From positions 992,001 to 1,056,000 of the forward strand of contig NZ_LT606951.1 of assembly GCF_900095205.1 (NCBI RefSeq): a stretch of DNA of 64,000 bases. Reading direction: 5' to 3'. Shown piece after piece: positions 19,188 to 32,738 of the stretch. Under the pieces are notes generated by a model. The model saw nothing but the letters and a program-made list of their open reading frames with translations, was not told the DNA's origin and did no database searches. The position numbers and the translations under genes are program-made. Every line of letters starts with the position of its first letter. Within the stretch, counting starts at the first letter, position 1. The stretch is from Polynucleobacter necessarius (GTDB taxonomy: Bacteria > Pseudomonadota > Gammaproteobacteria > Burkholderiales > Burkholderiaceae).

Positions 19188-19493
19188 TTACTGTTTAGTA
19201 GCTTGGGAGTCTGACGTTTTATCTATAGGCAAAATTTGGACAAAATATTCACCATCCTTGATTAAGCCATGTTCTACGCGTGCCCGTTCTTCGATAGCGC
19301 GGGTACCATCCTTCAGGTCTTTAACGTCGCCAGATAATTTTGCATTACGCAGTGCCAAGAGGCTATTCTTTGCCTTCCGAAGTTCTACCTGGCGCTCCAT
19401 CTCATAAACCTTCAGCCATCCACTCTTACCCAACCAAAGTGGGTACTGGATTGCAATTAGCAATACCAGCATAGAGTAGATGACGATTCGCAT
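19188..19493 (-). CDS. ftsB: Cell division protein FtsB
   Basis: FtsB is a bitopic membrane protein of the divisome that pairs with FtsL and FtsQ. The 101-residue product has one N-terminal membrane segment (IYSMLVLLIAIQYPLWLG) followed by a heptad-rich coiled coil (residues about 30-62) and the conserved ARVEHGLIKDGEYFVQI. It lies 11 bp downstream of enolase in the order pyrG-kdsA-eno-ftsB that is usual for this group. Confidence 0.92.
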   Translation of the reverse strand: MRIVIYSMLVLLIAIQYPLWLGKSGWLKVYEMERQVELRKAKNSLLALRNAKLSGDVKDLKDGTRAIEERARVEHGLIKDGEYFVQILPIDKTSDSQATKQ

Positions 19494-19504
19494 AATCTAA
19501 ATGA

Positions 19505-20827
<1,323 letters not shown>

Positions 20828-20832
20828 TTAAA

Positions 20833-21696
20833 TTACTTAAAGCTATCTTCTAAAAATGTATCGCTTGATTTAATCACGCTGTCGACCGCAACCAATGACT
20901 CAAGCAAATCTTTCATACGGTCTAGTGGCACAGCATTAGGTCCGTCTGATAAGGCCTTTGCGGGATCGGGATGCGTCTCCATAAAAAGGCCGCTAATCCC
21001 AACAGCTACAGCAGCACGAGCTAATACCGGAACGAATTCTCTTTGCCCTCCACTAGCATTTCCCTGCCCGCCCGGCAATTGAACTGAATGGGTCGCATCA
21101 AAGACAACGGGTGCTTTGGATTCACGCAAAATGGCCAGACTACGCATGTCTGAAACAAGGTTGTTGTAACCAAACGAAGCACCGCGCTCACAAACCATAA
21201 ATTGGTCAGGAAGATTTTTTTCCGCAGCAGCAGCGCGAACCTTATCAATCACATTCAACATCTCGTGCGGAGAAAGAAATTGACCCTTCTTAAAATTCAC
21301 CGGCTTACCACTCTGAGCACACGCGCGAATGAAATCAGTTTGCCTGCAAAGAAATGCTGGGGTCTGTAATACATCAACCACACTGGCCACAGAAGCGATT
21401 TCGCTTATATCATGAACATCGGTCAATATAGCAACACCAACCTGCTTTTTCACTTTAGCCAAAATCTCTAAGCCCTTATCCCTTCCTAGGCCGCGAAAAG
21501 AAGTGCCAGAAGAGCGATTTGCCTTATCAAATGAGGACTTATAAATAAACGGAATCTTCAGGGCTGAAGTGATTTCCTTTAATTGACCTGCGATATCAAT
21601 AGCAGATTGCTCAGACTCAATGACACACGGACCCGCAATCAAGAAAAAGCGCTGGTCTAAACCAACGTCAAAACCACATAACTTAAATGCGCTCAT
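20833..21696 (-). CDS. kdsA: 3-deoxy-8-phosphooctulonate (KDO8P) synthase
   Basis: Condenses arabinose-5-phosphate with phosphoenolpyruvate to make KDO-8-phosphate for lipopolysaccharide inner core. 287 residues. Recognisable blocks are IAGPCVIES at the N-terminus, [41 protein letters not shown] and [12 protein letters not shown] near residue 200. Its conservation indicates that LPS synthesis is maintained. Between pyrG (9 bp) and eno (41 bp). Confidence 0.96.
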   Translation of the reverse strand: MSAFKLCGFDVGLDQRFFLIAGPCVIESEQSAIDIAGQLKEITSALKIPFIYKSSFDKANRSSGTSFRGLGRDKGLEILAKVKKQVGVAILTDVHDISEIASVASVVDVLQTPAFLCRQTDFIRACAQSGKPVNFKKGQFLSPHEMLNVIDKVRAAAAEKNLPDQFMVCERGASFGYNNLVSDMRSLAILRESKAPVVFDATHSVQLPGGQGNASGGQREFVPVLARAAVAVGISGLFMETHPDPAKALSDGPNAVPLDRMKDLLESLVAVDSVIKSSDTFLEDSFK

Positions 21697-21705
21697 AGAC
21701 GTCCT

Positions 21706-23370
<1,665 letters not shown>

Positions 23371-23475
23371 TTAAGCTCTGTTGGAAAAAGTAATTATAAC
23401 GATAGAGAACCCCTAATCAAAAATGAAAATCGGTAATATGGAAGCCTGCTTGATAAATACGTCTCTTTTTCTCTT

Positions 23476-23664
23476 ATGCGCCTTCTTTTTGCCGTACTTT
23501 TAACCCTCCTCTCGTTCTTTTACTTCCTGCCATTTGCCATTGCATTTAATAAAAAACGGGCAAATTCAGGCGGTATATTTGCTCTCAATCTTTTCCTGGG
23601 CTGGTCTTTAATTGGTTGGGTGGTTGCCTTGGTATGGGCAATGAAGGACGAACAAGTTCTCTAG
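23476..23664 (+). CDS. Small membrane protein of the superinfection immunity (Imm_superinfect) family
   Basis: A 62-residue, two-helix membrane protein: LLFAVLLTLLSFFYFLPFAI, then a short loop KKRANSGGIFALNLFLGWSL with the second helix IGWVVALVWAMKD. The pattern (polar-NxxxGWxxIGWVxALVWA) is that of the family named after the T4 Imm protein, widespread in bacteria without any phage context; the real role is unknown. Free-standing, divergent from pyrG and upstream of acnB. Intact. Confidence 0.7.
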   Translation: MRLLFAVLLTLLSFFYFLPFAIAFNKKRANSGGIFALNLFLGWSLIGWVVALVWAMKDEQVL

Positions 23665-23871
23665 CGATTAAAAATACTCCCAAGAAAGCCCTCGCTTTCT
23701 GCGACTAGGCTTTCGGAAAAACCCTAATATTTTCTAAATTTTGCCTTTTTTCGCTCAATTTGGCTGTTTAAACTCTTATATAAGACTTAAATAAGCAACT
23801 ATATTACCCTAATCGGGAGAAAATTCCCTTTTGGCCTTTCTATTGACTACTTTTACCTCATAGGAAACACA

Positions 23872-26457
23872 ATGTTAGAAGCCTATAACGCCCAAGTTGC
23901 CGAACGCGCAGCCCTCGGAATTCCAGCCCTGCCTTTGACTAAAGATCAAACAGCTGAATTAGTTAAATTATTAAAAAATCCTCCAGCCGGTAAAGAAGCC
24001 GAGCTCGTTGAGTTAATTACAAATCGTGTTCCTGCTGGTGTTGATGAGGCAGCCAAAGTAAAGGCTGAATTTTTGGATTCCATCGCTAAAGGCACGGAAA
24101 AGTCACCTTTAATTTCTCGCATTCGTGCGACAGAGTTGTTGGGCACAATGCTTGGTGGTTACAACATCAAGCTATTAGTGGAACTATTAGCAGACGCCGA
24201 GTGTGGTGCAGCGGCTGCTGAAGCACTGAAGAAAACGCTCTTAATGTTTGACTATTTCAATGACGTTCAAGAGTTGGCTAAAAAAGGCAATGCAAATGCT
24301 AAAGCGGTAATGCAAAGCTGGGCTGATGCAGAGTGGTTTACGAGTCGACCTGCAGTTCCAGAGAGCATGAAGCTTACTGTTTTCAAAGTAACTGGTGAAA
24401 CCAATACCGACGACCTTTCTCCAGCTCCAGATGCGTGGAGTCGTCCAGACATTCCATTGCATGCAACGATCATGCTCAAGAACCCACGTCCAGGCATAGA
24501 GCCAGATGAGTCTGGTGTTCGTGGCCCAATGAAACAAATCGAGGCCCTCCAGAAAAAGGGAAATCAAATCGCTTACGTTGGTGACGTGGTTGGTACGGGT
24601 TCTTCACGTAAATCCGCTACGAACTCCGTGCTCTGGTGGACAGGTCAAGACATTCCTTTCGTTCCAAACAAGCGCTTCGGTGGTGTTTGTCTGGGCGGCA
24701 ATATTGCCCCAATCTTCTTTAATACGATGGAAGATTCAGGCGCATTGCCTATCAAATTAGATGTATCTCAAATGAATATGGGTGACGAAATAGAACTTCG
24801 CCCATACGAAGGCAAAGTATTTAAAAATGGTACTGAAATCACTAGCTTTTCGTTGAAGTCGCCCGTGATTTTGGATGAAGTTCGTGCTGGTGGTCGCATT
24901 CCTTTGATCATTGGTCGCGGCTTGACAGCTAAAGCTCGCGCAGCCCTTGGTTTACCGGCATCTACAGAATTCCGTTTACCAGTAAATTCAGTGGATAACA
25001 AAAAAGGCTTTAGCTTGGCTCAAAAGATGGTTGGTCGCGCATGCGGCTTACCAGAAGGCCAAGGCGTGCGTCCTGGCACATATTGTGAGCCACATATGAC
25101 TACCGTTGGCTCCCAAGATACAACCGGCCCTATGACTCGTGATGAGTTGAAAGACTTGGCATGCCTAGGCTTCTCTTCTGATCTCGTAATGCAATCCTTC
25201 TGCCACACCTCAGCATATCCAAAACCTGTAGACATTCGCACTCAACATGAGTTGCCGCCATTTATGACCAATCGTGGTGGTGTTGCGTTGCGTCCAGGTG
25301 ATGGCGTGATCCACAGCTGGTTGAACCGATTGCTCCTCCCAGATACCTGTGGTACCGGTGGCGATAGTCACACGCGTTTCCCAATTGGCATTTCTTTCCC
25401 TGCGGGCTCTGGCTTGGTTGCTTTCGCAGCAGCCACTGGCGTCATGCCATTGGATATGCCGGAATCTGTATTGGTTCGCTTCAAAGGCAAGATGCAACCT
25501 GGCATTACATTGCGTGACTTGGTTAATGCCATTCCTTTGTATGCAATCAAAAAAGGTTTGCTCACAGTTGAAAAGCAAGGCAAGAAGAATATTTTCTCTG
25601 GTCGCATTTTAGAAATCGAAGGTTTGCCTGATCTCAAAGTTGAGCAAGCATTTGAATTGTCAGATGCTTCAGCCGAGCGCTCTGCTGGTGGTTGTACAGT
25701 TCATCTGAATAAAGAGCCGATTATTGAATACATGCAATCTAACATTACTTTGATGAAGTGGATGATTGCCAATGGTTATGAAGATAAGCGCACCCTTGGA
25801 CGTCGTATCAAAGCGATGGAAGCTTGGATTGCAAATCCACAACTCCTCAAAGCGGATGAGAATGCTGACTATGCAGAGATCATTGAAATTAATATTGATG
25901 AGATCAAAGAACCTATCCTTGCTTGCCCTAACGACCCAGATGATGTGAAAGTATTATCTGAAGTGGCTGGTGACAAGATTGATGAAGTATTCATTGGCTC
26001 TTGCATGACTAATATTGGTCACTTCCGTGCTGCAGGCCAAGTGTTGCAAGGTAAGAAAGATATGCCAACACGTTTATGGGTGGCCCCTCCAACCAAGATG
26101 GATGCCATGGTATTAATGGAAGAAGGCTACTATGGCATGTTAGGCGCAGCAGGTGCGCGTATGGAAAGCCCAGGTTGCTCGCTCTGTATGGGTAACCAAG
26201 CACAAATTCGCAAAGGATCTACTGCTGTATCAACCTCTACACGGAACTTCCCGAACCGCTTGGGTATAGACACTCGTGTGTACCTGGCTTCTGCTGAATT
26301 AGCTTCTGTTGCCGCTCTCTTGGGTCGTCTACCTACTCCAGCAGAGTACTTAGAGCAAGTGAAGGCACTCGATGCTAAAGCTGGGGATGTTTACAAGTAT
26401 ATGAGTTTTGATAAACTCAAGTCATTTAGCGATGTTGCAGATACTGTAACGGTTTAA
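23872..26457 (+). CDS. acnB: Aconitate hydratase B (bifunctional 2-methylisocitrate dehydratase)
   Basis: Isomerises citrate and isocitrate in the TCA cycle via a 4Fe-4S cluster. 861 residues, standard for AcnB. The N-terminal HEAT-like domain (to about residue 160) precedes the swivel domain with [20 protein letters not shown] and [13 protein letters not shown]. Cluster cysteines are visible in [11 protein letters not shown] near 710 and [11 protein letters not shown] near 770. A 200-bp leader (23665-23871) separates it from the small upstream gene. The start is ATG 23872 after AGGAAA. Followed by its own terminator. Confidence 0.96.
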   Translation: MLEAYNAQVAERAALGIPALPLTKDQTAELVKLLKNPPAGKEAELVELITNRVPAGVDEAAKVKAEFLDSIAKGTEKSPLISRIRATELLGTMLGGYNIKLLVELLADAECGAAAAEALKKTLLMFDYFNDVQELAKKGNANAKAVMQSWADAEWFTSRPAVPESMKLTVFKVTGETNTDDLSPAPDAWSRPDIPLHATIMLKNPRPGIEPDESGVRGPMKQIEALQKKGNQIAYVGDVVGTGSSRKSATNSVLWWTGQDIPFVPNKRFGGVCLGGNIAPIFFNTMEDSGALPIKLDVSQMNMGDEIELRPYEGKVFKNGTEITSFSLKSPVILDEVRAGGRIPLIIGRGLTAKARAALGLPASTEFRLPVNSVDNKKGFSLAQKMVGRACGLPEGQGVRPGTYCEPHMTTVGSQDTTGPMTRDELKDLACLGFSSDLVMQSFCHTSAYPKPVDIRTQHELPPFMTNRGGVALRPGDGVIHSWLNRLLLPDTCGTGGDSHTRFPIGISFPAGSGLVAFAAATGVMPLDMPESVLVRFKGKMQPGITLRDLVNAIPLYAIKKGLLTVEKQGKKNIFSGRILEIEGLPDLKVEQAFELSDASAERSAGGCTVHLNKEPIIEYMQSNITLMKWMIANGYEDKRTLGRRIKAMEAWIANPQLLKADENADYAEIIEINIDEIKEPILACPNDPDDVKVLSEVAGDKIDEVFIGSCMTNIGHFRAAGQVLQGKKDMPTRLWVAPPTKMDAMVLMEEGYYGMLGAAGARMESPGCSLCMGNQAQIRKGSTAVSTSTRNFPNRLGIDTRVYLASAELASVAALLGRLPTPAEYLEQVKALDAKAGDVYKYMSFDKLKSFSDVADTVTV

Positions 26458-26494
26458 TTGACAATTACCTCGGCCCCTAAGAAGGTTGGGAAAT

Positions 26495-26523
26495 AAAAAG
26501 GTGATCATTTGATCGCCTTTTTT
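26495..26523 (+). terminator. Rho-independent terminator of acnB
   Basis: Stem AAAAAGGTGATC / GATCGCCTTTTT with a four-base loop (ATTT), one G-T wobble, and a run of six T; 38 bp after the acnB stop. It can also serve the convergent gene that ends at 26545. Confidence 0.85.
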
Positions 26524-26544
26524 GTTTACTTCAATTTATTTTTT

Positions 26545-27303
26545 TTAAATAGAGAGCTTAGATTCTTGTCGCGCGTTTTCGCGGCTAATACCAGAAACCC
26601 ATTTATTAGTTGGTAAACCGGTCTTCTCTAAAATGAGTTTTGCGCGTTTGGACACATCTTTCCACTCGGCCTCTAACCTCGGTCCTTTAAAGGCAATTGC
26701 TACGACATTGCAATCATGAGATTCTGGAAATAAAAGCACTCGATTATCAAATGCTTCACAGATATTTTTTAGATTCAACTCAAAGCTTTTGTGTCTTGAA
26801 AAGAGATTGACAGTTATTACGCCAGGACTCTTAAGGATATTGAAACAACCTTTGTAAAAATCCAAGGAGCTCGCCGCAGGCCCATCACAAATCGCATCAT
26901 ATAAATCAACCTGAACTGCATCAAACTGCTCACGATACTTTTTATTCTGAACAAATAGCTTTGCATCTGTTTGCAAGGTTTCAAGCTTACGATCATCATC
27001 GGGTATAAAAAACATGGATCGCGCGGAAACAATCACCGCGGGATTTAGCTCAACAACCGTAGTTTTTACAGCTGGGCAATAACGATGTTGAAACTTTGTC
27101 AATGCGCCAGTTCCTAAGCCCTGTTGGGCAACTTGCATGCCCGGTTTTGTCTCAAGGAAGAGTAACCATGCCATCATTTGTTGGTTGTACTCGAGATAAA
27201 TCTCATCGGGATCGCGGATGCGCATAGCACCCTGAATTAATTCAGTTCCAAAATGTAGGTATCGAACCCCACCACTTTCGGAAAAGGTAACAGGCTCCAT
27301 CAT
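26545..27303 (-). CDS. Spermidine synthase-like methyltransferase-fold protein
   Basis: About 252 residues with a Rossmann methyltransferase-type core: QQGLGTGALTKFQHRYCP (nucleotide-binding loop), TVVELNPAVIVSAR (acidic residue ending strand 2) and VQVDLYDAICDGPA, arranged as in SpeE. I chose ATG 27303 (MMEPVTFSESGGVRYLHFG) because the open frame further upstream overlaps the purL end and reads unlike the family. It resembles the single-domain SpeE-like proteins that betaproteobacteria carry beside true speE; polyamine product not proven. Only 16 bp after purL. Intact. Confidence 0.75.
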   Translation of the reverse strand: MMEPVTFSESGGVRYLHFGTELIQGAMRIRDPDEIYLEYNQQMMAWLLFLETKPGMQVAQQGLGTGALTKFQHRYCPAVKTTVVELNPAVIVSARSMFFIPDDDRKLETLQTDAKLFVQNKKYREQFDAVQVDLYDAICDGPAASSLDFYKGCFNILKSPGVITVNLFSRHKSFELNLKNICEAFDNRVLLFPESHDCNVVAIAFKGPRLEAEWKDVSKRAKLILEKTGLPTNKWVSGISRENARQESKLSI

Positions 27304-27319
27304 CAGCGTTGAAGACAAC

Positions 27320-30300
27320 TTAATTAGCCCAACAACGAGCGTTGCGGAACAGGCGCAACCATGGGCTAGCACCATCTGGAGTAAGCCATTCAGGAGGACA
27401 CCAACTCATTTGCACAGCTCTAAATACACGCTCTGGATGCGGCATCATAACCATGAAGCGACCATCCGGCGTTGTAACTCCAGTCAAACCGCCTGTTGAA
27501 CCATTCGGATTCATTGGGTAGACTTCGGATGGGTTGCCTTGATGATCCACAAAGCGAAATGATGCTAATCCCTGCTTTTGAATCTGCTCTAGGCTCCCTT
27601 GTTGGCTAAAGTTGGCAAATCCTTCGCCATGCGCAATGGCAATCGGGATTTGGCTACCTTCCATACCTTGAGTAAAGATTGATGGAGAGGACATTACTTC
27701 AGCCATCACTAAACGAGCCTCATATTGCTCAGATTGATTTCGAGTAAATTTCGGCCAAGCCTCTGCACCAGGAATGATTCCGGAGAGGTTACTCATCATT
27801 TGGCAACCGTTACAAACACCTAATGCAAAACTGTCTTGGCGATTAAAGAACGAGGAAAATTGGTCGCGAAGCTGTTGATTAAATAAAATTGTTTTAGCCC
27901 ACCCCTCGCCAGCACCCAAGACATCGCCATAACTAAAGCCACCGCAAGCGATTAAACCTCTGAAGTCCTCTAGCTTTGCTTTACCACTCAGCAAATCCGA
28001 CATGTGAACGTCGTAGCTATCAAACCCAGCCCAATTCACCGAATAGGCCATTTCAACATGGGAGTTAACACCCTGCTCACGCAAAATGGCTACCTTAGGA
28101 CGTACATTTTTAGCAATGTAAGGTGCTGCAATATCATCAGACACATTAAATGTCAGTTTAGGGCACATACCCGGATCTGAGACATTATCCAGGAGGGAGA
28201 ATTCGCTATCCGCACATGCGGGATTGTCTCGTAGGCGTGCAATTTGATTACTCGTATTAGTCCACATTTTTTGCAGCACCTCACGAGGCTCTGCAAAAAT
28301 ATTTTTAGCATCACGCCAGATCTCAATACGGCCATTGGTATTGGGTTTGCCAACAACATGACTGTAAGCACTCAAACCTAATTTTCTGAGCACCCCAAAT
28401 ACGAAATCGCGATCATCTTTGTGAACCTGAATGACGACCCCAAGTTCTTCATTAAATAAAGCACGCATGGTCTGCTCATGTCGACGACCAGAAACTTGTT
28501 GAGCCCAATTCTTAGCATCACCATAATCAGGCTTTTGACTCACATCCACGGCGATCATATCGACATTAATGGATACTCCACAGTGAGATGCAAAGGCCAT
28601 TTCAGCAATACAAGCCAGCAAACCACCATCCGAACGATCATGATAGGCCAACAATTTACCCTCATTGCGCAGATCAATGATTGCGCTAGCTAATGCTTTG
28701 AGGTCTTCAGGATGGTCAATATTTGGGGCTAATTTTCCAGATTGATCAAGAACCTGAGCCAAGATACTTCCAGCCATGCGATTTTTGCCGCGACCTAAAT
28801 CAATGAGTATGAGTTCAGTCTCTATTGAAGACCCAGCTTGATCCTTTAATTGCAGTAGCGGTGTTAGTGTTTTACGAACATCTTGCACCGATGCAAACGC
28901 AGAAATTATCAAAGAAACTGGCGCAACTACTTTTTTAGCTTCGCTACCATCTTGCCAACTCGTGGCCATAGATAAAGAATCTTTACCAACCGGAATAGAA
29001 ATTCCAAGTGCTGGGCACAACTCCATACCAACTGCTTTTACAGAGTCGTACAACTTAGCGTCTTCTCCGGGAGCTCCACATGCTGCCATCCAGTTTGCTG
29101 AAAGTTTTACGCCATCGAGACCGATAATGTCGGCAGCTAACAGATTGGTTATGGCCTCGCCCACAGCCATGCGTGCAGCAGCTGGTGCATCAATCACTGC
29201 CAACGGCGTTCTTTCTCCCATCGACATGGCTTCACCACGATAACCCTTGTAATCCATCATAGTTACTGCACAGTCGGCCACAGGGACTTGCCAAGGGCCA
29301 ACGAATTGATCGCGTGCGTTAAGCCCACCAACCGTTCTATCGCCAATCGTGATTAAGAATGATTTGCTTGCAACAGTAGGTTGCTGAAGCACCCAGGCAA
29401 TAGACTGTGCTAAATCAACGTCAGTAACATCCAACTCTTGAAACTCTTGAGCTACACGCTCAACATTGCGATGCATCTTTGGAGGCTTGCCTAGTAAAAC
29501 TTCCATTGGCATATCAATCGGTGATGCTGCATCTGTACCAGGAGCTTGTTTGGCATCACTTAACTTTAATTGACGCTCTGAAGTGGCTTTACCAACTACA
29601 GCGAATGGACAACGCTCGCGTTCACAGAAAGATTTAAATAGATCCAAGTCCTTTGCATCAATCGCCAACACATAACGCTCTTGTGATTCATTGCACCAAA
29701 TTTCCGCAGGACTCATCCCACTCTCTTCGAGTGGAACACTGCGAAGTTTAAATGCAGCACCAAGACCTGCGCCATCAGCAAGCTCAGGGAAGGCGTTAGA
29801 TAAACCGCCGGCTCCTACATCATGTATAGAGACAATCGGATTTTGATCACCAAGTGCACGGCAGGCATTAATCACCTCTTGAGCCCTACGCTCCATTTCT
29901 GGATTACCACGTTGCACTGAATCAAAATCGAGATCAGCTGTATTTGTACCAGTTGTAACGGAGCTACCAGTTGCCCCGCCCATTCCAATACGCATTCCTG
30001 GGCCACCAAGTTGAATTAATAAATGACCTGATTGAATAGCTTTCTTCTCAGTATGAATGGAATCAATGCTTCCAATACCACCGGCAATCATGATGGGCTT
30101 GTGATAGCCGCGGCGGGTGCCAGCTAAGGTTTGCTCAAAGACCCGGAAGTACCCACCCAAAATTGGCCTACCAAATTCATTATTAAAGGCGGCGCCACCA
30201 AGCGGTCCATCAATCATGATTTGCAAAGGTGTCGCTATCTGCTCTGGTTTGCCATATTTTTCAATCTCCCATGGTAGATCAGTACCAGGAATATTTAAAT

Positions 30301-31354
30301 TAGATACTGAAAAACCAGTAAGACCGGCCTTTGGACGACCACCAATACCAGTTGCACCCTCATCACGGATCTCGCCACCAGCGCCTGTTGATGCACCAGG
30401 GAAAGGAGCAATCGCCGTTGGGTGATTATGAGTCTCCACTTTCATTAAGGTGTGCACTAAACGCGTATCTTTTTCATAGCGGTGATCCGCACCTTGAGGA
30501 ACCCAAGTCTCCGCTTCGCAACCAACCATCACAGCAGAGTTATCTGAATAGGCAACTATTGTGCCCTTAGGCTGTAGTTGATGAGTATTGCGAATCATGG
30601 CGAATAAAGATCGCTCTTGATCATCGCCATCAATTGTCCAACTAGAATTAAAGATCTTATGACGACAATGTTCGCTGTTCGCCTGTGCAAACATAATCAA
30701 CTCTACATCGGATGGATTGCGTTTAAGACGAATAAAGTTTTCTACAAAATAAGCCACCTCATCATCAGATAAGGCGAGTCCCAACTCTTGGTTAGCTTTA
30801 TCGAGTGCCGCCCTTCCCTCTGACATAACAGGTATTCGGGTTAATGGCTTGTCTTCCAGAGATTGGTACAAAGCATTCGCTGCTTCGGTTGAGTCAACCA
30901 CCGTCTCTGTCATCCTGTCATGTACAGCAGCCAGTACTAATTGTTTCTGCTCTGGAGTCAGCGCTTTTTTGTTTTTCCATGAAAATTGCACACCGCGCTC
31001 AAAGCGCAATACATCCAATCCACATTGGCGAGCTATATCAGTGGCCTTGCTAGCCCATGGAGATACAGTTCCAAATCTGGGAATAACAATCGCACCTTGA
31101 TTTTCTGGCTTACCGCCGCCAAACCAAGACTTGCCAGGGTTTATTTTGGAAGTAAATGGTTGACCATAAGTCAAAAGACTGGCCATGACTTCTTGGTTGG
31201 AGGGGTTAAGCTTAGAACCCGACCATATGAAATGTAGGTATTGAGCCTCTATAGACTCAAGATCAACCCCTTGAGACGCTAAATTAGCGAGAAGTCGCTG
31301 TTGGCGGAAGGGGGAAAGCGCATCAGCGCCTGGCAAAAAGTGATAAAAAGACAC
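27320..31354 (-). CDS. purL: Phosphoribosylformylglycinamidine synthase (large, single-chain type)
   Basis: Fourth step of purine synthesis, FGAR to FGAM with glutamine. A 1344-residue fusion of the linker, ATP-binding FGAM synthase and C-terminal glutamine amidotransferase domains. Seen: AQANSEHCRHKIFN near residue 225, KVETHNHPTAIAPFPGA near 305, GMGGATGSS near 450, and at the end the nucleophile cysteine in ALGVCNGCQMMSN (about 1190) with MPHPERVFRAVQMSW. Four kilobases without a disrupted codon are strong evidence against base-calling error as the source of the pseudogenes nearby. Confidence 0.97.
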   Translation of the reverse strand: MSFYHFLPGADALSPFRQQRLLANLASQGVDLESIEAQYLHFIWSGSKLNPSNQEVMASLLTYGQPFTSKINPGKSWFGGGKPENQGAIVIPRFGTVSPWASKATDIARQCGLDVLRFERGVQFSWKNKKALTPEQKQLVLAAVHDRMTETVVDSTEAANALYQSLEDKPLTRIPVMSEGRAALDKANQELGLALSDDEVAYFVENFIRLKRNPSDVELIMFAQANSEHCRHKIFNSSWTIDGDDQERSLFAMIRNTHQLQPKGTIVAYSDNSAVMVGCEAETWVPQGADHRYEKDTRLVHTLMKVETHNHPTAIAPFPGASTGAGGEIRDEGATGIGGRPKAGLTGFSVSNLNIPGTDLPWEIEKYGKPEQIATPLQIMIDGPLGGAAFNNEFGRPILGGYFRVFEQTLAGTRRGYHKPIMIAGGIGSIDSIHTEKKAIQSGHLLIQLGGPGMRIGMGGATGSSVTTGTNTADLDFDSVQRGNPEMERRAQEVINACRALGDQNPIVSIHDVGAGGLSNAFPELADGAGLGAAFKLRSVPLEESGMSPAEIWCNESQERYVLAIDAKDLDLFKSFCERERCPFAVVGKATSERQLKLSDAKQAPGTDAASPIDMPMEVLLGKPPKMHRNVERVAQEFQELDVTDVDLAQSIAWVLQQPTVASKSFLITIGDRTVGGLNARDQFVGPWQVPVADCAVTMMDYKGYRGEAMSMGERTPLAVIDAPAAARMAVGEAITNLLAADIIGLDGVKLSANWMAACGAPGEDAKLYDSVKAVGMELCPALGISIPVGKDSLSMATSWQDGSEAKKVVAPVSLIISAFASVQDVRKTLTPLLQLKDQAGSSIETELILIDLGRGKNRMAGSILAQVLDQSGKLAPNIDHPEDLKALASAIIDLRNEGKLLAYHDRSDGGLLACIAEMAFASHCGVSINVDMIAVDVSQKPDYGDAKNWAQQVSGRRHEQTMRALFNEELGVVIQVHKDDRDFVFGVLRKLGLSAYSHVVGKPNTNGRIEIWRDAKNIFAEPREVLQKMWTNTSNQIARLRDNPACADSEFSLLDNVSDPGMCPKLTFNVSDDIAAPYIAKNVRPKVAILREQGVNSHVEMAYSVNWAGFDSYDVHMSDLLSGKAKLEDFRGLIACGGFSYGDVLGAGEGWAKTILFNQQLRDQFSSFFNRQDSFALGVCNGCQMMSNLSGIIPGAEAWPKFTRNQSEQYEARLVMAEVMSSPSIFTQGMEGSQIPIAIAHGEGFANFSQQGSLEQIQKQGLASFRFVDHQGNPSEVYPMNPNGSTGGLTGVTTPDGRFMVMMPHPERVFRAVQMSWCPPEWLTPDGASPWLRLFRNARCWAN

Positions 31355-31375
31355 CCCTAGATTATAAGGTTTTGC

Positions 31376-32052
31376 CTATACCAAATGTCCGCCCTGGAGA
31401 TGAAGCTGGCGCTGACACCGATCTGCTAAGCCCTGATCATGAGTAACCAGAATGAGTGTTAAATGATTGGCCAGATTTAGCTCAAAAAGGAGCTCAATCA
31501 CCCGATTTCCACTAGTTTCGTCAAGGCTACCGGTAGGCTCATCTGCAAATAGGACGGCACAGGCTTCATGATGAAGGCCCTAGCAAGGGCTACACGCTGC
31601 TGCTCTCGCCAGATAAGGGTCTTGGGGAAATGATTGGCGCGCTCACTTAAACCCACCTGCTCCAGGCAAATAAGGGCATTTTCTTTAGCCATTTTAGGCC
31701 GTTGAGCTCAGCCGGAAGCATGACATTTTCCAGCGCAGTTAAGTGAGAAGGTAATTGAAAAGATTGAAATACAAACCCAACCTTTTACCCCCTTAACCTG
31801 GCGCGCCCATCCTCGTCCAACTGGTTTAGATTTTGAGAGACTAAATCCACATGTCCTGACGTTGGCTTCATCTAAACCAGCCAATATACCCAACAAGGTG
31901 CTCTTCCCCGATCCTGATGCGCCCGTAATTGCAACGCTCTCTCCTGCAAAGACATCAAAGCTAATGTCGTGCAAAATGGTTAGCATTCCATCACTCGATA
32001 AAACTTGTTTACCTAGATGATTCGCGCTCACTACCTTTGTTGGAATACTCAT
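31376..32052 (-). pseudogene. ybbA: ABC transporter ATPase (YbbA/LolD-like), frameshifted
   Basis: Starts at ATG 32052 with a Walker [21 protein letters not shown] (about 31920). The frame breaks near 31860, where the Q-loop part [20 protein letters not shown] lies in another frame (about 31760), and again near 31690. The signature region reads TLIWREQQRVALARAF instead of TLSGGEQQRVALARAF: an extra base and a missing base seven positions apart have rewritten the ABC signature. Another break near 31560 damages Walker B; the end (ILVTHDQGL, H-loop) reads to 31376. The neighbour tesA relic is the usual partner of ybbA. Confidence 0.85.
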
Positions 32053-32054
32053 AA

Positions 32055-32738
32055 ATGAATCAAAAAATGGGATTGGACTTCTTAAGCAAGAATATTGCAA
32101 TTGCAAGAATTACGCTCACCCTATTTTGCCTGTTAATTTCTTTTGGTACACATTCGCAACCTAAGCCAGCCATTCTCGTAATGGGTGATAGCCTTTCAGC
32201 TGAATACGGACTAGCAAGAGGTGCTGGCTGGGTCAGACTACTAGAGGATGAGCTAAAAAAACAAGGTAGTACCTGGATTGTATTTAACGCCAGTATTAGC
32301 GGTGAAACCAGCGCAGGAGATCTTACTCGCTTGCAGAAGCTGTTGGATCAAAAAACCTGGCATTGTTCTATTAAAGCTTGGTGCTAACGATGCATTGCGT
32401 GGATTATCCATTCAGGAATCAGAAAATAATTTACGCCAGATGATTCAAATGAGCAAAAAATCTGGGGCAAAGGTACTTTTATTTGGAATGCAGATTCCAC
32501 CTAACTATGGACAAGAATACACGCAACAATTCCGAGACATGTATCCAAAAAAATCGCGCGTCAAGAGCAAATTGAGCTTCTACCCTTCTTTTTGAAAGGG
32601 GTTGCCGGCTGATGCTAATTTATTTCAAGCTGACCGCATGCATCCAAATGAAAAGCTCAGAGGGCTACCCTTTTTAAAAACGTATGGGGCGCTCTATGGC
32701 CCCATTTCAAACACTACTCAAAAGCAAATAACATTTAA
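32055..32738 (+). pseudogene. tesA: TesA-type arylesterase/lysophospholipase (GDSL family), frameshifted
   Basis: Starts at ATG 32055 with a signal peptide; the GDSL block ILVMGDSLSAEYGLARGAGW lies at about residue 43-62 and NASISGETSAGDL at about 79. A one-base shift near 32350 moves on to GIVLLKLGANDALRGL (block III with Gly/Asn), a second near 32550 to the end with DRMHPNEKA (catalytic Asp/His, about 32632) and a third near 32660. The oxyanion and catalytic residues survive but not in one frame. Its start codon is 2 bp from the start codon of the divergent ybbA relic. Confidence 0.88.

Noticed and set aside
23946-26203. Several long open frames antisense to or in other frames of acnB, up to 122 codons
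   Set aside because: They lie wholly inside the conserved acnB gene, show no recognisable domain, and follow from its codon usage.
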